64,000 nucleotides of DNA from Phycisphaeraceae bacterium (GCA_019636515.1 JAHBXI010000004.1:430653-494652); one strand, 5' to 3'. Counted from the first letter of the stretch, positions 26,485 through 35,710 are shown. Notes: generated by a model not told the origin, from the sequence alone. Numbers and translations are program-made.

Positions 26485-27960
26485 TCACACAGTATGGGGC
26501 CGCCGATCCGGTTCGCGGGGACGATCCCGCAACGCCGTCAGCACCCGCTCGATGCCCATCCCACGCGATCCTTTCAGCAGCACCGCATCACCCGGCTCGA
26601 TGAGCCCCGCCACCCGACGAGCCGATTCCTCATCAAGAACGTCCACCCGTTCCACCCGCGCGCCGCTCCCCGCGAAAAAACCAGACGCGCGCGACATCCG
26701 CGGTCCCACCAGCACCACAAGGTCAAAGAGCCCGGACGCCGAAGCGGCCTCCGCGATTTCCCGGTGGCAGGCTTCCTCCTGCTCCCCAAGTTCAAGCATG
26801 TCGCCCAGCACCGCCACCAGACGCCCCGATCCAACCCCGTGGACCTCCCCGAACGCCGCGAACGCCGCCAGCATCGATTCCGGATTTGCGTTGTACGCGT
26901 CGTTGAGCACGTCGATTGATCGCTCTCCCTCACCACACGCCACCGACACCCGCTCCAGGCGCATCTCGGGGCCTGGGCAGTTCGCAAGACCCGATGCGAT
27001 GGCCCCGTCGTCCAGCCCCAGGATCCGACCAACCGCGATCGCCGCCGCCGCGTTCAACGCGTTGTGAGAGCCAACCATCGGGATCCTGAAACGCCCCGAT
27101 CCGGCCACCGAAAACTCCGTTCCATCCATCGTCATGCAAACCGCTTCCACCGCGACGTCCGCGGAGGTATCCCGCCCGAACCGCAGGATACGGCCGCCCC
27201 TCGATCCCACCCCCGCCGCCGACACCGCCTCATCAAGACGCCCACAGCCAGTCGGGACCACCGCCGTCCCTCCGGGCCGCAGCGCCAAGACCAGTTCCAT
27301 CGCCTCGCGCACCGACCCCTCGATCCCACCCAGGCCCTCCAGGTGCTCACGCCCGATGCTTGTGATGACCGTCACGTCGGGCGAAACCACCGGCGCGAGT
27401 TCCGCGATCTCACCACGGGCGTTCGTCCCGACCTCGCAGACCAGGAAGCGGTCGGATGGCGTTGAGCGCAGGATCGTCAGCGGAACCCCGATACGGTTGT
27501 TGTACGACTTGATCGACGCCGTTCCCGGGCCCAGCGACGACAGCACCGCTTCCACCAGCCGCGTCGTCGTGGTCTTCCCGTTTGAACCCGTCACCGCCAC
27601 CACCGGCACCCCTCCCAATCCCGCCCGGCGACCCGCGCCAAGTTCAAGCAGCGCCCTCGACGTATCACGCACCAGCAGCACCGCCGCCGTCGAGCCATCC
27701 GTACGCGTCAAGCCCGGCGGAACCTTCTCCGGCGTGTCCACGATCAGCACCGACGCACCGGATCGCGCCGCCTGCAAGAGATGATCGTGCCCGTCGTGGC
27801 GTTCCCCACGAAGCGCGACAAACACGTTTCCCGTGGATACCAGCCGCGAATCGATCGTGACGCCGCCCGGCCCCCGCCGGCCGCTGGCGTCATGGGAGGG
27901 CGGCGACAGCCACGTCCCGTTCACCATTCCCGCAATCGATTGAGGATCCCAGAATTCCAT
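26485..27960 (-). CDS. murF: UDP-MurNAc-tripeptide:D-Ala-D-Ala ligase MurF
   Basis: 491 aa. It adds D-alanyl-D-alanine to UDP-MurNAc-tripeptide in the cytoplasm, completing the pentapeptide precursor. Visible are the N-terminal domain with TIDSRLVSTGNVFVALRGER, the ATP P-loop VTGSNGKTTTTRLVEAVLS, the central YNNRIGVPLTIL and CEVGTNARGEI, the NALNAAAAIAVG helix and DAYNANPESMLAAF, all typical of MurF. Length is slightly above the E. coli enzyme (452 aa). It starts 13 bp after murE stops and overlaps the possible GTG start of mraY, so the three genes form an operon. Confidence 0.96.
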   Translation of the reverse strand: MEFWDPQSIAGMVNGTWLSPPSHDASGRRGPGGVTIDSRLVSTGNVFVALRGERHDGHDHLLQAARSGASVLIVDTPEKVPPGLTRTDGSTAAVLLVRDTSRALLELGAGRRAGLGGVPVVAVTGSNGKTTTTRLVEAVLSSLGPGTASIKSYNNRIGVPLTILRSTPSDRFLVCEVGTNARGEIAELAPVVSPDVTVITSIGREHLEGLGGIEGSVREAMELVLALRPGGTAVVPTGCGRLDEAVSAAGVGSRGGRILRFGRDTSADVAVEAVCMTMDGTEFSVAGSGRFRIPMVGSHNALNAAAAIAVGRILGLDDGAIASGLANCPGPEMRLERVSVACGEGERSIDVLNDAYNANPESMLAAFAAFGEVHGVGSGRLVAVLGDMLELGEQEEACHREIAEAASASGLFDLVVLVGPRMSRASGFFAGSGARVERVDVLDEESARRVAGLIEPGDAVLLKGSRGMGIERVLTALRDRPREPDRRPHTV

Positions 27961-27973
27961 GCTCGTCCAGCGT

Positions 27974-29524
27974 TCAGCAGTCCGGCGTTCCCGGCGACCG
28001 TCCGGCGAGTGCCTCGACCGCGTGCTCGCGGTCGTCGAAGTGATGCGCCACCAGCGACCCGTCCACCCCAGCGCGAATCTGCTCGGTCTCGTGGCCTTTC
28101 CCCGCGATCACCACCACGTCCCGATCGTCGGCCGTCCGCACCGCGTGGGCGATCGCCTGTTCCCGATGCGGATGCACCACGATCTTGTCCCGCCGCGATG
28201 CGGGAACACCCTCCAGGATCTCCTTGATGATTGCCCCGGGGCTTTCCGAACGGGGGTTGTCGCTCGTGACCACCACCACGTCGGCCAGTTCCGCCGCCGC
28301 CCGCCCCATCCGCGGACGCTTGGTCCGGTCCTTGTCCCCGCCGCACCCGAAGACCACCCACAGACGCCCGCTCCCGGGTTGCTCCCGCATCGCCCCGCGA
28401 ACCGCCGTCAGCACGTTCCGCAGCGAGTCGTCGCTGTGCGCGTAGTCCACGTACACACGCGGCCCATCCACGCCACGCGCGCCGACGGCCTCCAGGCGCC
28501 CCGGAGGCGCCGTCGCCGCCGAAAGCCCGCTCCGGATTCCCTCCGTCGAGATTCCAAGCGCGTGGCACGCGGCCGTCGCCTGGAGAACATTCATCGCGTT
28601 GTACCGGCCGATCAGAGGGACGTGGCACTCGATCGAGCCCCACGGGCCTTCGAGCAACAGCCGCATCCCCTCCATCGAGGCGCTCAGGATCCGCGCCCGG
28701 GCAGGCTCCGAACCGTCCTCGGCCTTCGCCTCATCCCCCCACATCGAACACGCCAGCCGCCGGCCCCGGTGGTGGGATGTCACTCGCCCCGCGTACGGAT
28801 CCTGCGCGTTCACGACCGCGACACCGGATGGGTCAAGCGTCTCGAACAGCCGCGCCTTGGCGTCCGCGTAAGCATCCATCGTCGAGTGGTAGTCAAGATG
28901 ATCCCCCGTCAGGTTCGTGAACACCGCCACCTTGATGACAAGCGCCTCCGTCCGCCTCTGGTGCAGCGCGTGGCTCGAGGCCTCGATCGCCGCCGCCACG
29001 CAACCCCCGTCGGTCATCGAGGCCAGCGCCCGGCTCAACTCGATCGCCGGGGGTGTCGTCATCGAGGAGCGAGCCACTTCCCGGCCGTCGTCCGTCAGCA
29101 CCGTCCCGATCAGTCCGCACCGAGTTCCCGCCCGGTTGGCCATCCGCCAGACAAGGTGGGTCACCGTTGATTTGCCGTTGGTCCCCGTCACCGCCACGAT
29201 CCCAAGTCGTGATGAGGGATTCCCGTGAAAACGCTCCGCCAGCAGCCCGCACGCCACCGCGAGGTCACGAGTTACCAACACCGGCACCCCGGAACCCCAC
29301 CGCCCGATGAGTCCCGGGTCGTCCGTCAGGATCGCCGAGGCGCCCGCCTCCACCGCCTCGGCCGCGAAAGCCCGCCCATCGTGTTTGAGGCCGGCCCTCG
29401 CGATGAACAGCGATCCCGGGACGGCCGTGCGGCTGTCCTCCGTCAGGTCGCACACGCGAACCGACTCCCACCCTTCCCCGAGTGCCTCCACGGCCAGACC
29501 GGCGATCAGTTCGGGCAATCGCAT
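27974..29524 (-). CDS. murE: UDP-MurNAc-L-Ala-D-Glu:diaminopimelate ligase MurE
   Basis: 516 aa. It adds the third peptide residue to the cytoplasmic peptidoglycan precursor. The N-terminal domain has TEDSRTAVPGSLFIARAG; the P-loop is VTGTNGKSTVTHLVWRM; then TNLTGDHLDYHSTMDAYADA with the conserved DH, the carbamylated-Lys region (AKARLF), GRYNAMNVLQA, and DYAHSDDSLRNVL. The substrate-recognition motif is DNPR (in SDNPRSESP), the form associated with meso-diaminopimelate and not lysine, so a DAP-type, Gram-negative-like peptidoglycan is expected. It is first in the murE-murF-mraY run; ftsI, usually just upstream, is absent. No clear ribosome binding site. Confidence 0.97.
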   Translation of the reverse strand: MRLPELIAGLAVEALGEGWESVRVCDLTEDSRTAVPGSLFIARAGLKHDGRAFAAEAVEAGASAILTDDPGLIGRWGSGVPVLVTRDLAVACGLLAERFHGNPSSRLGIVAVTGTNGKSTVTHLVWRMANRAGTRCGLIGTVLTDDGREVARSSMTTPPAIELSRALASMTDGGCVAAAIEASSHALHQRRTEALVIKVAVFTNLTGDHLDYHSTMDAYADAKARLFETLDPSGVAVVNAQDPYAGRVTSHHRGRRLACSMWGDEAKAEDGSEPARARILSASMEGMRLLLEGPWGSIECHVPLIGRYNAMNVLQATAACHALGISTEGIRSGLSAATAPPGRLEAVGARGVDGPRVYVDYAHSDDSLRNVLTAVRGAMREQPGSGRLWVVFGCGGDKDRTKRPRMGRAAAELADVVVVTSDNPRSESPGAIIKEILEGVPASRRDKIVVHPHREQAIAHAVRTADDRDVVVIAGKGHETEQIRAGVDGSLVAHHFDDREHAVEALAGRSPGTPDC

Positions 29525-29694
29525 GCGTGGTCATCCAGGCCGACACGCTCCACCCACCGACGCCGGATGGGTCGCCCCAATGAGCCGGGCCTCACGCCGA
29601 TCCACGGGATCGACGCGGAGCGTCTCGCGCCGACGATCCTATCGGCTCACGCCGCGAACGCACGAGCACAAATGAACGGGCACGCCACGGGCGC

Positions 29695-29723
29695 GAAAAA
29701 AAAGGCCGGGCGGAAGCCCGGCC
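29695..29723 (-). terminator. Intrinsic terminator of lexA
   Basis: On the minus strand, a perfect 8-bp stem GGCCGGGC-TTCC-GCCCGGCC (29723-29704) is followed by eight U residues (A-run 29696-29703). It lies 134 bp downstream of the lexA stop and insulates lexA from murE. Confidence 0.9.
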
Positions 29724-29857
29724 GTGGAAGTCCTGATGACCGCCGATGCCCCGATCCATCAGCCTTTGCCGACGATCGACCGGGCCGGATCAAACGGGTT
29801 CGCACGACTCGCCCACCCGACCATGCCGGCCGAGCCGGCGAGGACGGTCACGGCACG

Positions 29858-30478
29858 TTAACGTCCGTACCGGCGAACGACCCCCTTCACCACGCCCTGC
29901 ACCTGGCAGAACGGCACGCGGATCGCCTCGAACGCCGGGTTCGCCGGCTGAAGTCGGATGTGGTCCGGTTCCCGGAAAAACGTCTTGAGCGTCGTCGATC
30001 CGTCCGGAAGCAACGCCACCACCCGGTCGCCGTTCTGCGCCACCTGGCTCCGCTCGATCAGCACAAAGTCACCGTCAAGGATCCCCTCATCGCGCATCGA
30101 GTCCCCCTCGACCTTGAGCGCGAACGTCGACTCCGTCTTCCCGGTGCGGCCCCCCAGCACCTCCGCCAGGTCGATCTCCTCCATGTCGGCCACACGCTCG
30201 ATCGGGTTCCCCGCCGCGATCTTTCCCACCAGCGGGAAACGCAGGGGACGGGATTCGTCAGGGACCGCGATCCCGTCAGCGATCGACAAAGAGCGAGCCT
30301 TGTTCGCCTCTCGCACCAGGGCGCCCTTTTTGATGAGCGCTTCGACATGCTCGAAGACCGTCACCTTGCTGACACCGATCTCGTCGGCGAGTTCCTGCAT
30401 CGTCGGCGAATAGCCCCGACGGACGCGCCAGTCGCGGATGAGTTGCAGGATCTTCAATTGCTTGGGCGTGAGATTCAT
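29858..30478 (-). CDS. lexA: LexA repressor
   Basis: 206 aa, typical length. LexA represses SOS genes and cleaves itself when RecA filaments form. The N-terminal winged helix includes MNLTPKQLKILQLIRDW, YSPTMQELADEIGVSKVTVF. The cleavage site lies in KIAAGNPIE (Ala-Gly bond). The catalytic Ser is in GDSMRDEGI and the Lys in GSTTLKTFF, in the usual order. The family LexA recognition residues differ among phyla, so its operator sequence is not predictable from E. coli. ATG at 30478 is preceded by GAGGAG at 8 nt spacing. A terminator follows at 29.7 kb. The promoter region is unusually long; see the entries at 31.4-31.6 kb. Confidence 0.97.
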   Translation of the reverse strand: MNLTPKQLKILQLIRDWRVRRGYSPTMQELADEIGVSKVTVFEHVEALIKKGALVREANKARSLSIADGIAVPDESRPLRFPLVGKIAAGNPIERVADMEEIDLAEVLGGRTGKTESTFALKVEGDSMRDEGILDGDFVLIERSQVAQNGDRVVALLPDGSTTLKTFFREPDHIRLQPANPAFEAIRVPFCQVQGVVKGVVRRYGR

Positions 30479-31367
30479 GGATGCACTCCTCGGACAAGTC
30501 CGTTCGTGTGATGATCGGACGATCGGTCCCGCGACGCTCGGACGCGGGGTGAAGAACAACAATGCTCGGCTGAACCGGGGACATCGACTCCCGGTGAACG
30601 ATTGCACGATCCCCCGTGATCCCTTCCAATACGATCTCATCCAACTCGGTCGGCCCGCCCCCAACGTCCAACCCCCCAACTCTCAAATCCCCACGATCCA
30701 AGCCGCCGATTTCGAAACCAGGCCGGAATTCCGCGCTGGCGCGACGCAGCGGGACACCCCGGGCCGTGTCGATCGCGCTCCTGGGAGAAACACCGACCAC
30801 GCCCCTGACCCGGGATGAAACTCCATTCCCCGATATCGAAACCCGCACCATCGCCCGGGAAGCCGACCAGGTGCGGGCACACGCCGCCAGTGCCGACGTC
30901 TGGAACTCCAACGCCCGCAGCGATGCCACCATCCGCCCCAGCGAACACGCCCGATCCCCCGATGTGCGAGCATCGCCCGGCTTGGGCGAACACGCTCCCG
31001 CGAACACCCGGCAAACCGCCCGGGCATCACCCGCATGGCCATCCCACGCTGCAACGCCCGCGTTGAACCGCCCCGAATCGAACCAGCGAGCCAGTCCCGG
31101 AAGACCAGACCCCGGCCTCAGATCACGAATAAAGTCACCCCCCGGCCCCAAACGCACAAGAGTCTCGCGCGTGTCCCCAATCCCCAGCGGCGGGCCCCCG
31201 CCACGGGATCCCGCCGAGTCCGATGAACCCAGAAACACCCCGAAGATCGAGGCCAAGAGATCGACCGCCCAGCGGCCAAGAGACCCACACTCCCGGCGCA
31301 AGGACATCATCCGAAAAGCCAACACCTGAAAAACCATCGGTCGATCCGCATCGTTGAGGACAGACAT
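30276..31367 (-). CDS. Doubtful ORF upstream of and overlapping lexA
   Basis: 363 codons starting at ATG 31367 (MSVLNDADRPMVFQVL), which has an excellent ribosome binding site (GGAGG, 8 nt upstream) and a consensus promoter 200 bp further up. The predicted protein has one possibly hydrophobic segment (WAVDLLASIFGVFLGSS) and is otherwise basic and Ala/Gly/Arg-rich, with no known motif. Against it, the last 203 bp overlap lexA in another frame, which is unlikely for a full-length product, and a weak terminator-like hairpin stands before the start. It may be a shorter real gene, or no gene at all; a SOS-linked function is suggested only by position. Confidence 0.25.
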   Translation of the reverse strand: MSVLNDADRPMVFQVLAFRMMSLRRECGSLGRWAVDLLASIFGVFLGSSDSAGSRGGGPPLGIGDTRETLVRLGPGGDFIRDLRPGSGLPGLARWFDSGRFNAGVAAWDGHAGDARAVCRVFAGACSPKPGDARTSGDRACSLGRMVASLRALEFQTSALAACARTWSASRAMVRVSISGNGVSSRVRGVVGVSPRSAIDTARGVPLRRASAEFRPGFEIGGLDRGDLRVGGLDVGGGPTELDEIVLEGITGDRAIVHRESMSPVQPSIVVLHPASERRGTDRPIITRTDLSEECIHESHAQAIEDPATHPRLARPSGLFADDAGTRRRDRCQQGDGLRACRSAHQKGRPGARGEQGSLFVDR

Positions 31368-31389
31368 GACTCGGGCCTCCGTGCCGCTC

Positions 31390-31563
31390 AAAAGGGAAAT
31401 GGCGATCCGCCATTCCCCTATAAACCCAGCCCTAAACCCAGCCTGAGCGAGTCCCGCGATCCCCGACGGAAAACGCCATCAAAAACCCATCAAGCGCGAT
31501 TCCCACGCTCGCCACCCGCAATCCGCCATCAATCGTGTCCGATCAGACGGCGTGCCATCAGTT
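31390..31563 (-). ncRNA. Candidate leader or small RNA ending in a terminator-like hairpin
   Basis: From the promoter at 31570-31598 a transcript would run about 170 nt to a hairpin GGGGAATGGCG-GAT-CGCCATTTCCC (31418-31394) followed by four U. The RNA contains four UGAUGG motifs and a tandem GCTGGGTTTA repeat (31446-31423). It could be a short RNA or an attenuator in front of the 31367 start codon and lexA. Only four U residues follow the stem, so termination would be partial. The UGAUGG repeats may be coincidental. Confidence 0.35.
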
Positions 31564-31569
31564 CGGTAC

Positions 31570-31598
31570 ATTGTAGCCGATCATCCACCGCACGTCAA
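31570..31598 (-). promoter_or_regulatory. Consensus sigma-70 promoter upstream of the lexA region
   Basis: Minus strand: -35 TTGACG (31598-31593), 17-nt spacer, -10 TACAAT (31575-31570). The -10 lies inside a short dyad, TACA-A-TGTA, which could be an operator, for LexA or another repressor. It sits 0.04 kb from the end of dprA and 1.1 kb before lexA. Confidence 0.72.
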
Positions 31599-31640
31599 GA
31601 GGATGTTTGGTTTTTCACCGCCGGTCATCGAGCCCATCCC

Positions 31641-32837
31641 CTATCGCATCCGAACGAACTTCCCGGCCGACCGTCTCACCGAACGACGAAGTTCTAATCC
31701 GGTCAGTTCCGCCCGCAGTTCGTGAATCGCAAGTTCCGTTCTGGAAGCGATTTGCTCGATGCTCGCAGCATCCCCAACCCCGCCGATTGCCGCCAGCAGC
31801 GCTCGTTGATTCACGCTCAGTCCAGGCTCGGCTGAAGCCTCGGCCACGTCGATCCCACCCTCATTCAGCGCGGCGAGGGCAGGATCCGCTCCCTTCCACA
31901 ATGAGACTTCACCCTCCTCGTGAACTCGCCGGCCCGCGCCTTTCAGAATATCCAGGACGTCGGCCGGCTCCGTGATCAACGCCGCTCCATCCGAACGGAT
32001 CAGGTCGTTCGACCCCCGGCTCGACGGAGAATCGATCCGGCCAGGAATCGCCATCACCTCCCGCCCGTGGTCTTCCCCCGCCAGTCGGGCCGTGATCAGT
32101 GATCCCGATCGATGACCGGCTTCGACCACCAGCACTCCCAGGCTCAGGCCGGAGATGATCCGGTTCCGGGCCGGAAAATTCTCGGATCGCGGAGGCGTGA
32201 GCATGGGCAGTTCCCCCACAACGGCCCCACGGTCCTCGCCGACGATCCTCTGAAAAAGCCCCTCGTTTTCAGGGGGATACAGGTGCCCAAGCCCGCACCC
32301 AAGAACCGCGACCGTCCTTCCGCCCGCCCCGAGCGCCCCCCGGTGCGCGGCGGTGTCGATCCCTCGTGCCCCTCCGGAAACAACCGTCAGACCCGCCCGA
32401 GACAACTCCGAGGCGAACCGGCCCGCCTGCTCAAGCCCGTAGTGCGTGCAGTCCCGCGAACCCACGATCGCCACCGGGAACCGGTCCTCCCTGTCCGGGT
32501 CAAGCCGCCCCATCACGTAGAGCAACGGGGGTGGGTCGTGGATCTGAGAGAGCGCGGCGGGATACCCCTGGCTTCCCATCGCCACCAAATGGACCCCCGC
32601 CCGCTCGATCGCCTCCAGTTCCCGATCGACCAGGCGCGCTGAGTCCAGGACCGCCGAGGCGATGGCCCGGGACCTGGTCGGCCCGATCCCCTTCACCCGT
32701 CCGAGTTGATCCGCGGAAGCCTCCAGCACCGCCCCGGGAGATGAAAACGCGGCCAGGAGCCGGTCGAGCAGGACCGGGCCGATCCCCTCCGCCAGCGTCA
32801 GGCGCAACAGGTCGCGCGTCGTCTGATCGATCGTCAT
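31641..32837 (-). CDS. dprA: DNA processing protein DprA (Smf)
   Basis: 398 aa from ATG 32837 (MTIDQTTRDLLRL). DprA loads RecA onto incoming single-stranded DNA in natural transformation. Residues 1-80 include a SAM/HhH-like domain with two helix-hairpin-helix elements (VKGIGPTRSRAIAS). The Rossmann core contains VAIVGSRDCTHYGLEQAGRF, SGGARGIDTAAHRGAL, VLGCGLGHLYPPENEGLF and FPARNRIISGLS, all diagnostic. A C-terminal winged-helix region (SVNQRALLAAIGG) is present. The frame is open further upstream but lacks homology there. It follows the lipoprotein gene on the same strand, 71 bp downstream. Confidence 0.96.
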   Translation of the reverse strand: MTIDQTTRDLLRLTLAEGIGPVLLDRLLAAFSSPGAVLEASADQLGRVKGIGPTRSRAIASAVLDSARLVDRELEAIERAGVHLVAMGSQGYPAALSQIHDPPPLLYVMGRLDPDREDRFPVAIVGSRDCTHYGLEQAGRFASELSRAGLTVVSGGARGIDTAAHRGALGAGGRTVAVLGCGLGHLYPPENEGLFQRIVGEDRGAVVGELPMLTPPRSENFPARNRIISGLSLGVLVVEAGHRSGSLITARLAGEDHGREVMAIPGRIDSPSSRGSNDLIRSDGAALITEPADVLDILKGAGRRVHEEGEVSLWKGADPALAALNEGGIDVAEASAEPGLSVNQRALLAAIGGVGDAASIEQIASRTELAIHELRAELTGLELRRSVRRSAGKFVRMR

Positions 32838-32908
32838 GCCCCGGCCCCCGATCCACGCCTGACGCCTCGTGTGGTTACCCCGGCGTGGCGGGCGACCACA
32901 CGATCGCC

Positions 32909-33424
32909 TTACCGACCAGGACCCCCGGATCCTCCCCCTCCCGCCGCGGCCTCTCGAACAAAAAAGGCCGCCCGGCGGTACTGGTCTTCTGGGTTCTTTT
33001 CGTCGCGGCTGGCCGTTCGCGCAAAGACGGTGATCGACTCGCCGGAGGAAACCTGCGTGAGCACCCGAAGATCGACGGGCACCGGGGGGTAGGAAAACCT
33101 CGCGTCGGGGCGGCGGATCGTCACAAACACATGCCGACCCCGATACGCCTCCCACGTCGAATCCAGTTCGAGAGAATGCCCCGGAGAGACCACCGAGGCA
33201 ATCACCACGTGTTCACGGCCCGATGAATCGATCGAGATCCCCGCCGAGCCGAAGGCGCCCTCCGCGGGCACCGGAGGTCCCGGGCGAGACGAACACGCCC
33301 CGAGCATCGCGCACCCCATCGCCAGCAGCGCCACCACGGCACAGCGCCGCGAGCCTTCAATAAGGAGTCGAAACGGTCGTCGTGCCGATAGGCTGGCGAG
33401 AACGCCGATCGTCGGCGGGTGCAT
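32909..33424 (-). CDS. Putative lipoprotein of unknown function
   Basis: 171 aa from ATG 33424 (MHPPTIGVLASLSA), supported by GGAG 9 nt upstream. Residues about 25-47 form a signal peptide ending in a lipobox (MLGAC), so the mature protein should be lipid-anchored at Cys 47 or so. The mature part is about 125 residues with beta-rich stretches (HVVIASVVSPGHSLELDSTW) and no recognised motif. It is divergent from the SpoIID-like gene, with 86 bp between starts, and upstream of dprA. Confidence 0.72.
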   Translation of the reverse strand: MHPPTIGVLASLSARRPFRLLIEGSRRCAVVALLAMGCAMLGACSSRPGPPVPAEGAFGSAGISIDSSGREHVVIASVVSPGHSLELDSTWEAYRGRHVFVTIRRPDARFSYPPVPVDLRVLTQVSSGESITVFARTASRDEKNPEDQYRRAAFFVREAAAGGGGSGGPGR

Positions 33425-33510
33425 GGCGTGGGTCTCCGGGTTGGTCCGTGAACAGCATCCTACCGGATCGAATCGATGTCGGATGGGTGGGTCGAAACAG
33501 GGGTTCAGCG

Positions 33511-34968
33511 ATGGCAAGGCGAGTCATGGATCGGAATCGTGGTTCGCGGTCGGCGGCTGGTCGGCGGCGACTCAGCGGTGTCCGCCGACGCGGACGACGC
33601 CTGGCCACCGCGGCCTTCTCTTCCGCCACCGCGCTCGCGGTGCTCGCCCTCTCGGCCGTGGTCCTCTCCGTCTGGTCGTGCTCTTCGTTCGATCCCGTGG
33701 GAGGCAAGCGACGCCCTCCGGTCGCGGGGTGGCCGGGTGACGCCCCCTCGGATCGTCCAGTGACCCCGCTTTACGAATCAGAGCCCGAAATACGTGTTCG
33801 CATCCGCGAGCCCATCGAAACCGTGCGCGTTGAATCGGCCTCGGGCCTGTTGGCCGCCTCTCCGGCGGGGCGCCCTTCACGCGTGACAGGTTCGGCCGTG
33901 GTCACCGCGCCCAACGGGGCCGTCCGAATGACGCTCCCCGACGGCGGGTTCTATGAATTCCCGGCGGGCGCGACCGTCACGATCACCCCCGCCGACGGAC
34001 CCCAGGTCCCAGCCACGGTTCGGATCGACGGAACCGAGTACCCAGGTCAGATCTCCATCCGTCCCAGGTCCGACTCGGGGTCCGGTCTCCTCGAAGTCAT
34101 CGCCACCATGCCGATCGAGGTCTACCTGCCCGGCGTTCTCTCCAAGGAACTCTTTGCCAACTGGCCCCTGGCCGCGTACGAAGCACAGGCCGTCTGCGCC
34201 CGCACCTACGCCCTGTTCCAGCGAAGCCAGGACCGCGCCGCCGGGCGGGCGTACGACGTCGAGAGCACCCAGGCCGACCAGGTGTTCGGAGGCGCGACGG
34301 CCAACCGAACCGCCCTCGAGGCGGTCAAGTCCACCCGCGGGATGCTCCTCACCTACGAAGGCGCCATCTTCAAGACCTACTACTCAAGCACCTGCGGGGG
34401 GCGGTCCGCTTCCGCCGCCGATGTCTGGCCGACGACCAGGGGCTTCGAATACAACCTCGCCGCCCCGATCCAGGGAGCCCCACGGGAACACTACTGCCAG
34501 GCGGCGCGGCTCTACCGCTGGGAAACGATCCGAACCACCGAGGAACTCGCCAAGCGTCTGGCCGCCTGGGGTCGTCATTCCGGTCACGCCGTCCGATCCG
34601 TCGGGACCGTCGCCACCGTCGCCGTCGAAAAACTGAACCAGACCGGCCGTCCTTCTCGCTACACGGTCATCGACGATCGCGGTCGGTCCTTTTCGCTCTC
34701 GGGGGAGGAGTTACGCGTCGCGTGCAACTTCGCCGCCCAGGGATTCCCGCCGATCACCCCACCGACGCGCGTCAACAGCAACGACCTCGAGTTCACACCC
34801 ATCGCCGGGTCTGGCGTGCCAACCTTCCAGGTTCGGGGCCGGGGCTTCGGCCACGGGGTGGGGATGTGCCAGTGGTGCCTCAAAGGCCTGGCCGACCGGG
34901 GTGTCCCGTGGGAAAACCAGGTGCTCTTGTTCTATCCCGGGGCTCGGGTGGTCAGGGCCTACCGCTGA
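33511..34968 (+). CDS. SpoIID/LytB-domain protein
   Basis: 485 aa starting at ATG 33511, with AGGGG 8 nt upstream. An N-terminal membrane anchor/signal (ALAVLALSAVVLSVWSC) lies at residues about 40-58; the Cys could be a lipobox (VWSC), making it a lipoprotein. The SpoIID domain covers residues about 195-480: IEVYLPGVLSKELFANWPL, YEAQAVCARTYALFQ, YDVESTQADQVFGG, YSSTCGGRSASAADVW and RGRGFGHGVGMCQWCLKGLA. In sporulating bacteria SpoIID cuts peptidoglycan glycan strands; in non-sporulating bacteria the domain acts in wall remodelling, consistent with the wall-synthesis genes nearby. Confidence 0.92.
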   Translation: MARRVMDRNRGSRSAAGRRRLSGVRRRGRRLATAAFSSATALAVLALSAVVLSVWSCSSFDPVGGKRRPPVAGWPGDAPSDRPVTPLYESEPEIRVRIREPIETVRVESASGLLAASPAGRPSRVTGSAVVTAPNGAVRMTLPDGGFYEFPAGATVTITPADGPQVPATVRIDGTEYPGQISIRPRSDSGSGLLEVIATMPIEVYLPGVLSKELFANWPLAAYEAQAVCARTYALFQRSQDRAAGRAYDVESTQADQVFGGATANRTALEAVKSTRGMLLTYEGAIFKTYYSSTCGGRSASAADVWPTTRGFEYNLAAPIQGAPREHYCQAARLYRWETIRTTEELAKRLAAWGRHSGHAVRSVGTVATVAVEKLNQTGRPSRYTVIDDRGRSFSLSGEELRVACNFAAQGFPPITPPTRVNSNDLEFTPIAGSGVPTFQVRGRGFGHGVGMCQWCLKGLADRGVPWENQVLLFYPGARVVRAYR

Positions 34969-35074
34969 AAACTCGACCAGCCCCCCCCTGGGCGTGATCG
35001 GGATGAACGGTCAATCCGTAGACACAGCCCCGTTCCACGGCATTAAGGCAATGGTCCGCACAACGGCCGGCCCT

Positions 35075-35536
35075 TCAGACAAAAACGTCGATGATCCCGC
35101 CCGACCTGGCCCGCACGATCGTCCGGTACGCCGTGATGATCCGCTCGGGGGTCTCCCCGATGCTCGCGGCCGTGGCGTTCGGTCGATCAACCGCCTTCGG
35201 CGAAGGTCCACCCTCGCTTGTTTCTGGCTCAAACGGTTCCATGTCCTCCGGGGAACAGACGAAGTCTCGCGGCCCGATCCCCGCCGATTGGATTCGCTCG
35301 CAGGCCCTGGAGAAGGCCAGTTCCCGGGCGCGCGCTGCCAGGGCCACGTCCATCGGGGCCACGGTGGATGAGCACGCCGCCCGCTCATACTGATCGCGGC
35401 AGAGGTTGGCCTTCTGGTAGGCCACATCGAGCGGCGGCGGACCCTGGCAGGTCCTGGGACCCAAGAAATGCCCGGCGCACCGCGCAAGCGCGGCACGACA
35501 CGCCGACGATTCGGTTCTTGAGATGTCGCCGGACAT
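35075..35536 (-). CDS. Hypothetical cysteine-containing protein
   Basis: 153 aa from ATG 35536 (MSGDISRTESSACRAA). It has seven cysteines spread along the chain, an N-terminal part resembling a helical Cys-x(n)-Cys pattern (CRAALARCAGHF), and an acidic middle (CSPEDMEPFEPE). The first 16 residues of the longer frame are unlikely. No signal peptide, membrane helix or known domain. It is convergent with the SpoIID-like gene and divergent from queA, 174 bp away. Composition fits coding DNA but there is no strong proof. Confidence 0.45.
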   Translation of the reverse strand: MSGDISRTESSACRAALARCAGHFLGPRTCQGPPPLDVAYQKANLCRDQYERAACSSTVAPMDVALAARARELAFSRACERIQSAGIGPRDFVCSPEDMEPFEPETSEGGPSPKAVDRPNATAASIGETPERIITAYRTIVRARSGGIIDVFV

Positions 35537-35710
35537 GGCGACGGTCAAGAATCGAACCCCATGCCCGGTGTGGATCGGACGCAATGGTCCGAGAAAATCG
35601 TCCTTCTAGCCTCTTGGCACGGGCGTAAGGCAGGGACAGCGAATCGATGCCCACGGCCCCGGGCGCGGCGTCGCCCCGGGGCCACCAGCGGGCGTTGCCA
35701 AGGATCAACC

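Noticed and set aside
30616..31329. 237-codon + strand frame upstream of lexA
   Set aside because: Pro/Ser/Arg-rich with no ribosome binding site or motif; the minus-strand alternative at 31367 is slightly better supported, and it too is doubtful.
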